Assembly (NCBI GenBank): GCA_015064095.1
Contig: SVSW01000013.1
Span: forward strand, 1-33,553
Length of the DNA: 33,553 bases
From: Oscillospiraceae bacterium
GTDB taxonomy: Bacteria > Bacillota > Clostridia > Oscillospirales > CAG-272
Reading direction: 5' to 3'
The translations under genes were made by a program, and so were the position numbers. The notes beneath the pieces are model-generated. The model saw only the letters and a list, made by a program, of their open reading frames with translations, had not been told where the DNA came from and did not search any database. Each line of letters begins with the position of its first letter. The stretch's first letter is position 1. Positions 29,340 through 33,553 of this stretch are shown here, one piece after another.

Positions 29340-30523
29340 TGAATATTAAACTTGACTATTCCGATGTAAAATTTAAGGATAACGGCAAATTAAAGCTGCT
29401 CATTATCGTCGGCACACGCCCGGAGATCATTCGTCTTGCGGCGGTTATCAATAAGTGCCGTCAATATTTTGATACAGTGCTCGCTCACACGGGTCAGAAC
29501 TATGATTATAACTTAAACGGCGTGTTCTTCAAGGATCTGAAGCTCGCCGATCCCGAGGTCTATATGGACGCGGTGGGAGACGATCTTGGCGCAACTGTCG
29601 GAAACATAATCAACTGTTCTTACAAATTGATGAATCAGATAAAGCCCGATGCGCTTCTCATTTTAGGCGACACAAATTCCTGCCTTTCCGCAATCGCGGC
29701 AAAAAGACTGCACATTCCGATCTTTCATATGGAAGCCGGTAACCGTTGCAAGGACGAGTGCCTGCCGGAGGAGACCAATCGCCGAATAGTTGATATTATT
29801 TCAGATGTCAACCTCGCATACTCCGAGCACGCAAGAAGATATCTTGCCGAGTGCGGACTTCCGAAGGAAAGAACATATGTCACAGGCTCGCCGATGGCAG
29901 AGGTGTTGCACGCAAATCTTGCCGAGATCGAGGCAAGCGATGTGCTCGACCGCCTCGGACTTCAGCCGCAAAAATATATTTTGCTCTCTGCGCACAGAGA
30001 AGAGAATATCGACACCGAAAAGAACTTCACAAGCCTTTTCACGGCTATAAACAAGCTTGCGGAAAAATACGATATGCCGATACTTTATTCCTGCCACCCG
30101 AGAAGCCGCAACAGACTTGAAAAATCAGGATTTAAGCTCGATCCGAGAGTTATTCGCAATGAACCTCTCGGCTTCCACGATTATAATAAACTGCAGATGA
30201 ACGCCTACGCAGTCGTTTCGGACAGCGGAACGCTCCCCGAGGAAAGCTCGTTCTTTACGAGCGTCGGTCACCCGTTCCCGGCAGTCTGCATAAGAACGTC
30301 GACCGAGCGCCCCGAGGCACTTGACAAGGCTTGCTTTATTCTTGCCGGTATTGATGAAAACAGCCTGCTGCAAGCGGTCAAGACCGCGGTTGACATGAAT
30401 GATAACGGCGATCACGGAATACCGGTGCCGAATTACGTTGAGGAAAATGTGTCGACGAAGGTTGTGAAGATAATTCAGTCGTATACGGGCGTTGTCAATA
30501 AAATGGTTTGGAGAAAAGCATGA
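29339..30523 (+). CDS. capG: UDP-GlcNAc/UDP-L-TalNAc 2-epimerase (non-hydrolysing), CapG
   Basis: This 394-residue GT-B-fold epimerase has IIVGTRPEIIRL, HTGQNYDYNLNGVFF, LGDTNSCLSAI, HMEAGNRCKDECLPEETNRRIVD, SAHREENID and SDSGTLPEESS, all WecB/MnaA signatures. After CapE and CapF the substrate is expected to be UDP-L-TalNAc, giving UDP-L-FucNAc, rather than UDP-ManNAc as for WecB. The gene is coupled by TAATG to capF and by ATGA to the alcohol dehydrogenase. Confidence 0.95.
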   Translation: MNIKLDYSDVKFKDNGKLKLLIIVGTRPEIIRLAAVINKCRQYFDTVLAHTGQNYDYNLNGVFFKDLKLADPEVYMDAVGDDLGATVGNIINCSYKLMNQIKPDALLILGDTNSCLSAIAAKRLHIPIFHMEAGNRCKDECLPEETNRRIVDIISDVNLAYSEHARRYLAECGLPKERTYVTGSPMAEVLHANLAEIEASDVLDRLGLQPQKYILLSAHREENIDTEKNFTSLFTAINKLAEKYDMPILYSCHPRSRNRLEKSGFKLDPRVIRNEPLGFHDYNKLQMNAYAVVSDSGTLPEESSFFTSVGHPFPAVCIRTSTERPEALDKACFILAGIDENSLLQAVKTAVDMNDNGDHGIPVPNYVEENVSTKVVKIIQSYTGVVNKMVWRKA

Positions 30524-31626
30524 ATTTCAATGTGTTTATACCCGTGCGGATCATATCCGGCGTCGGGTGCGTAAAAAACAATCAAGATAAGCTGGCACTT
30601 GGCAAAAAAGCATTTATCGTGACCGGAAAAAGCGGTGCGGCGAAAAGCGGCGCGCTTGATGACGTTGTTTCTGTATTGGATTCAAACGGTATCGCATGGT
30701 CGCATTTTAACGGCTGCCGCGAAAATCCGCTTTTAACAGATTGCTTTGAAGCGGGAAAGATGGCGGCGGAGTTTGGCGCGGATTTCATTATTGCGATCGG
30801 CGGCGGCTCGGCTATTGATTCCGCAAAAGCTATCGCGGCTTTTGCCGCGAACCGCGATATATCCGCTACGGATATTTTTGATCCGAAAAAGCTTGAAAAC
30901 GATCCTTTGGCACTTGTTGCCATACCGACTACATCGGGAACGGGAAGCGAGGCAAACGGCACGGCGGTCATGACGATGCCCGACGGTGAGAGCAAAAAGT
31001 CATTTGGCGGCGAGCGCAATTGGCCGTGCATATCGTTCCTTGATCCTGTATATACTTACTCGCTCGGCCACTATTCGTCAGTCAGCTGCGCGCTCGACGC
31101 GTTTGCGCACGCGATGGAATCGTACCTCTCGCCGAAATCGACAGATGTTTCAAGAATGCTCGCGGTCTATGCCGCAAAGAACATTTGGGATATACTTAAA
31201 TCCGAGCCGAAGGAGTTTTCCGAAAACGACCGCGCGATCTTGCAGGCGGCATCATGTGCGGCGGGAATCGACATCAGCATCACGGGCACGGGCTTTCCGC
31301 ACCCACTCGGATATTCGCTGACTATGCTTGACGGCGTTCCTCACGGTGCGGCGTGCGCGGCGTTTTACGGCGAATATATCGCATATAATATGAGATCCGA
31401 AGAAGGCAGAGAGCTGATCGAGAGCTTTTGCGAAAAGATAGGCGCGACGGCAGAGGAGCTTGAGGCGGTCTTGCCCAAGCTTGCAAACGTTGAGCTTTCT
31501 CTCGACGAGGACGGCATAAAAAAGCGTGTCGATCTCATTGTCGGCGCGAAAAACTATCTCAACAGCCCATATGTCCTTTCTGATGAGGAAAAATACGCAA
31601 TTTATAGAAAACTGTTCTTAAAATAA
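30520..31626 (+). CDS. Iron-containing (group III) alcohol dehydrogenase
   Basis: This 368-residue Fe-ADH family protein has an N-terminal NAD(P)-binding part with IIAIGGGSAIDSAKAIAAFAA (GGGS-x2-D motif), LVAIPTTSGTGSEA, and the metal-binding segment LDAFAHAMESYLS, GFPHPLGYSLTMLDGVPHGAACA with the three histidines. It could act on an aldehyde or polyol-phosphate linked to the LicD/IspD branch, or be a general alcohol dehydrogenase carried along. The ATG at 30520 overlaps the capG stop (ATGA) and follows GGAGA; the ORF track's TTG is rejected. Last gene of the operon. Confidence 0.88.
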   Translation: MNFNVFIPVRIISGVGCVKNNQDKLALGKKAFIVTGKSGAAKSGALDDVVSVLDSNGIAWSHFNGCRENPLLTDCFEAGKMAAEFGADFIIAIGGGSAIDSAKAIAAFAANRDISATDIFDPKKLENDPLALVAIPTTSGTGSEANGTAVMTMPDGESKKSFGGERNWPCISFLDPVYTYSLGHYSSVSCALDAFAHAMESYLSPKSTDVSRMLAVYAAKNIWDILKSEPKEFSENDRAILQAASCAAGIDISITGTGFPHPLGYSLTMLDGVPHGAACAAFYGEYIAYNMRSEEGRELIESFCEKIGATAEELEAVLPKLANVELSLDEDGIKKRVDLIVGAKNYLNSPYVLSDEEKYAIYRKLFLK

Positions 31627-31629
31627 ACT

Positions 31630-31660
31630 AAAAAAGCCTCGGCATTCGCCGAGGCTTTTT
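31630..31660. terminator. Bidirectional terminator of the polysaccharide operon and ppdK
   Basis: AAAAAGCCTCGGC-ATTC-GCCGAGGCTTTTT, a 13-bp perfect stem with A/T runs on both sides, between convergent genes. Confidence 0.95.
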
Positions 31661-31678
31661 ATTTGGTTTGATCTTAAA

Positions 31679-33553
31679 TTACTTAAGAGCTGCCTGTGCT
31701 GCTGCAAGTCTTGCGATCGGAACGCGGAAGGGCGAGCAAGATACATAGTCAAGGCCGACCTTATGGCAGAACTCAACAGACGTGGGGTCACCGCCGTGCT
31801 CACCGCAGATACCGACATGGAGGTTCGGATTTACGGGACGTCCGAGTGTGACAGCCATGTTCATGAGCTTGCCAACACCGGTCTGGTCGAGCTTTGCGAA
31901 AGGATCGTTCTCGAAGATCTTTGCATCGTAGTATGCGCCAAGGAACTTGCCTGCGTCGTCACGGGAGAAGCCGTAGGTCATCTGAGTGAGGTCGTTTGTA
32001 CCGAAGCAGAAGAAGTCTGCGTTAGCGGCGATCTCATCAGCGGTAAGGCAAGCTCTCGGGATCTCGATCATAGTACCGACCTCGTACTCGAGCTCGACAC
32101 CTGCTTTTGCGATCTCAGCATCGGCAGTTGCAACAACAACAGCCTTAACGTACTTGAGCTCCTTAACGTCGCCAACCAGCGGGATCATGATCTCGGGCTT
32201 GACGTTCCAGTCAGCGTGGTTCTTCTTAACGTTGATAGCTGCGCGAATGACAGCGGTGGTCTGCATCTTTGCGATCTCGGGATAAGTTACGGCGAGACGG
32301 CAGCCACGGTGACCCATCATGGGGTTGAACTCGTGGAGCGATGCGATGATAGCCTTGATGTCCTCAACGGACTTGTTCTGTGCCTTAGCAAGGAGAGCGA
32401 TGTCTTCCTCGGTTGTAGGAACGAACTCGTGGAGAGGCGGATCAAGGAAACGAATGCAAACGGGGTTGCCCTCGAGAGCCTCATAGAGAGCCTCGAAGTC
32501 TGCCTGCTGGTAGGGAAGGATCTTTGCAAGAGCAACTTCTCTTTCCTCAGCGGTGTCGGAGCAGATCATCTCGCGGAATGCTGCAATTCTGTCTGCCTCG
32601 AAGAACATGTGCTCGGTACGGCAAAGGCCGATACCCTCAGCGCCAAGCTCGCGAGCCTTCTTTGCATCTGCGGGAGTATCTGCGTTTGTTCTGACCTTGA
32701 GGGTGCGGAACTCGTCAGCCCAGCCCATGATAGTGCCGAAGTTGCCGGAGATCTCAGCGTCAACGGTCGGGATAAGACCGTCGTAGATGTTACCGGTAGA
32801 ACCGTCGATCGAGATGCAGTCGCCCTCATAGTAGGTCTTGCCTGCAAGAGTGAACTTCTTGTTCTCCTCGTCCATTGCGATGTCGCCGCAACCGGAAACG
32901 CAGCACTTACCCATACCGCGAGCAACAACAGCTGCGTGAGAGGTCATACCGCCGCGAACGGTGAGTATACCCTGAGCAGCCTTCATTCCCGTGATGTCCT
33001 CGGGAGAGGTTTCAAGTCTGACAAGAACGACCTTCTTGCCTGCTGCCTTCCAAGCCTCAGCGTCCTCAGCGGAGAAGACGATCTGACCGCAAGCAGCACC
33101 GGGCGATGCGCCGAGACCGCGACCCATGGGAGTTGCAGCCTTGAGTGCCTTTGCGTCGAACTGCGGGTGGAGAAGTGTGTCAAGGTTTCTGGGGTCGATC
33201 ATAAGAACGGCCTCTTCCTTGGTCTTGTGTCCCTCTGCAACGAGGTCAACTGCGATCTGGAGAGCTGCGGGAGCGGTTCTCTTACCGTTTCTCGTCTGGA
33301 GCATGTAGAGCTTCTCATCTTCGATGGTGAACTCCATGTCCTGCATATCGTGATAATGGTTTTCAAGGATCTCGCAAACCTCAACGAACTGCTTGAACGC
33401 TGCGGGGAACTTGTTTGCCATTTCGGCAATGGGCATAGGTGTACGAACACCTGCAACAACGTCCTCGCCCTGTGCATTGGTGAGGAACTCACCCATGAGC
33501 TTCTTTTCGCCGGTAGCGGGGTCACGTGTAAATGCAACACCGGTGCCGCAGTT
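31679..33553 (-). CDS. ppdK: Pyruvate, phosphate dikinase, C-terminal part (cut by window edge)
   Basis: About 624 residues of the roughly 875-residue enzyme lie in the window; the N-terminus lies beyond 33553. PPDK interconverts pyruvate, ATP and Pi with PEP, AMP and PPi, and serves glycolysis in many Clostridia. Visible are the end of the ATP-binding domain (GTGVAFTRDPATGEKKLMGEFL), the phosphohistidine domain (TVRGGMTSHAAVVARGMGKCCVSGCG, catalytic His) and the PEP-binding barrel (LCRTEHMF, PLHEFVPTTEED, GTNDLTQMTYGFSRDD, CGEHGGDP). The frame is open to the window edge, so the ORF track's start at an internal Met is artificial. Codon use is more biased than in its neighbours, fitting high expression. 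Confidence 0.98.
   Translation of the reverse strand, partial: NCGTGVAFTRDPATGEKKLMGEFLTNAQGEDVVAGVRTPMPIAEMANKFPAAFKQFVEVCEILENHYHDMQDMEFTIEDEKLYMLQTRNGKRTAPAALQIAVDLVAEGHKTKEEAVLMIDPRNLDTLLHPQFDAKALKAATPMGRGLGASPGAACGQIVFSAEDAEAWKAAGKKVVLVRLETSPEDITGMKAAQGILTVRGGMTSHAAVVARGMGKCCVSGCGDIAMDEENKKFTLAGKTYYEGDCISIDGSTGNIYDGLIPTVDAEISGNFGTIMGWADEFRTLKVRTNADTPADAKKARELGAEGIGLCRTEHMFFEADRIAAFREMICSDTAEEREVALAKILPYQQADFEALYEALEGNPVCIRFLDPPLHEFVPTTEEDIALLAKAQNKSVEDIKAIIASLHEFNPMMGHRGCRLAVTYPEIAKMQTTAVIRAAINVKKNHADWNVKPEIMIPLVGDVKELKYVKAVVVATADAEIAKAGVELEYEVGTMIEIPRACLTADEIAANADFFCFGTNDLTQMTYGFSRDDAGKFLGAYYDAKIFENDPFAKLDQTGVGKLMNMAVTLGRPVNPNLHVGICGEHGGDPTSVEFCHKVGLDYVSCSPFRVPIARLAAAQAALK

Noticed and set aside
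31679-33496. Start of ppdK at the ATG at 33496
   Set aside because: The frame continues upstream to the window edge with conserved PPDK sequence (GTGVAFTRDPATGEKK).

Overview
The window comes from a Gram-positive, endospore-forming member of the Clostridia, probably Oscillospirales- or Ruminococcaceae-like. The evidence is cwlD (spore cortex/germination amidase), spoVG, pyruvate phosphate dikinase, a clostridial acyl carrier protein, strong AGGAGG-type ribosome binding sites, and SigA promoters that often match TTGACA-17-TATAAT exactly. TGA is used as an ordinary stop throughout, so the code is the standard bacterial one.

Layout. (1) 1-8.0 kb is core genome on both strands: radA (cut by the window edge), cwlD, acpP, an AEC permease, a small HTH-like protein, a YugP-type membrane zinc peptidase, a three-gene operon of small unknown proteins, a frameshifted YfcE-type phosphodiesterase, spoVG, murC and a SAM methyltransferase. 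Convergent pairs mostly share bidirectional terminators. (2) 7.9-8.35 kb is a four-gene tRNA operon (Val, Asp, Phe, Gly). (3) 8.35-10.0 kb is a small accessory/decay zone between the tRNA operon and a tRNA-Cys gene. It holds a GNAT gene with a stop at codon 4, a gene remnant, a 60-residue unknown protein, a four-helix-bundle (S23/IVS-type, Avd-like) protein, and a 200-bp array of nine different hairpins at a 23-nt period just upstream of the four-helix-bundle gene. (4) 10.2-31.7 kb is a single 20-gene plus-strand surface-polysaccharide operon with one perfect promoter and one terminator. (5) From 31.7 kb to the edge lies the 3' part of ppdK on the minus strand.

Polysaccharide locus. A short polyprenyl-phosphate sugar transferase probably starts the repeat unit. 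Two GT4 and one GT2 glycosyltransferases extend it, an MOP-family flippase exports it and an EpsG-like polymerase joins it. capE, capF and capG should supply UDP-N-acetyl-L-fucosamine. rfbA, rfbB and a DegT-type aminotransferase should supply a dTDP-amino-dideoxyhexose. LicD plus an IspD/TarI-type cytidylyltransferase suggests a phospho-alcohol decoration. Unusually, the middle of the operon holds two ATP-grasp ligases, a divergent PLP-fold protein and a GltS-type sodium/glutamate symporter, which suggests amino-acid modification of the glycan (inference). No wzz or tyrosine-kinase chain-length genes are seen.

The best candidate for something undescribed is the hairpin array with its four-helix-bundle gene at 9317-9902. 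The stems are kept while their sequences all differ. The 8-nt spacers invert across the centre so the whole element can fold back on itself, and one spacer pair carries a compensatory change. Two RBS-sequestering, terminator-like hairpins (before cwlD and before the 60-residue ORF) are also worth a look.
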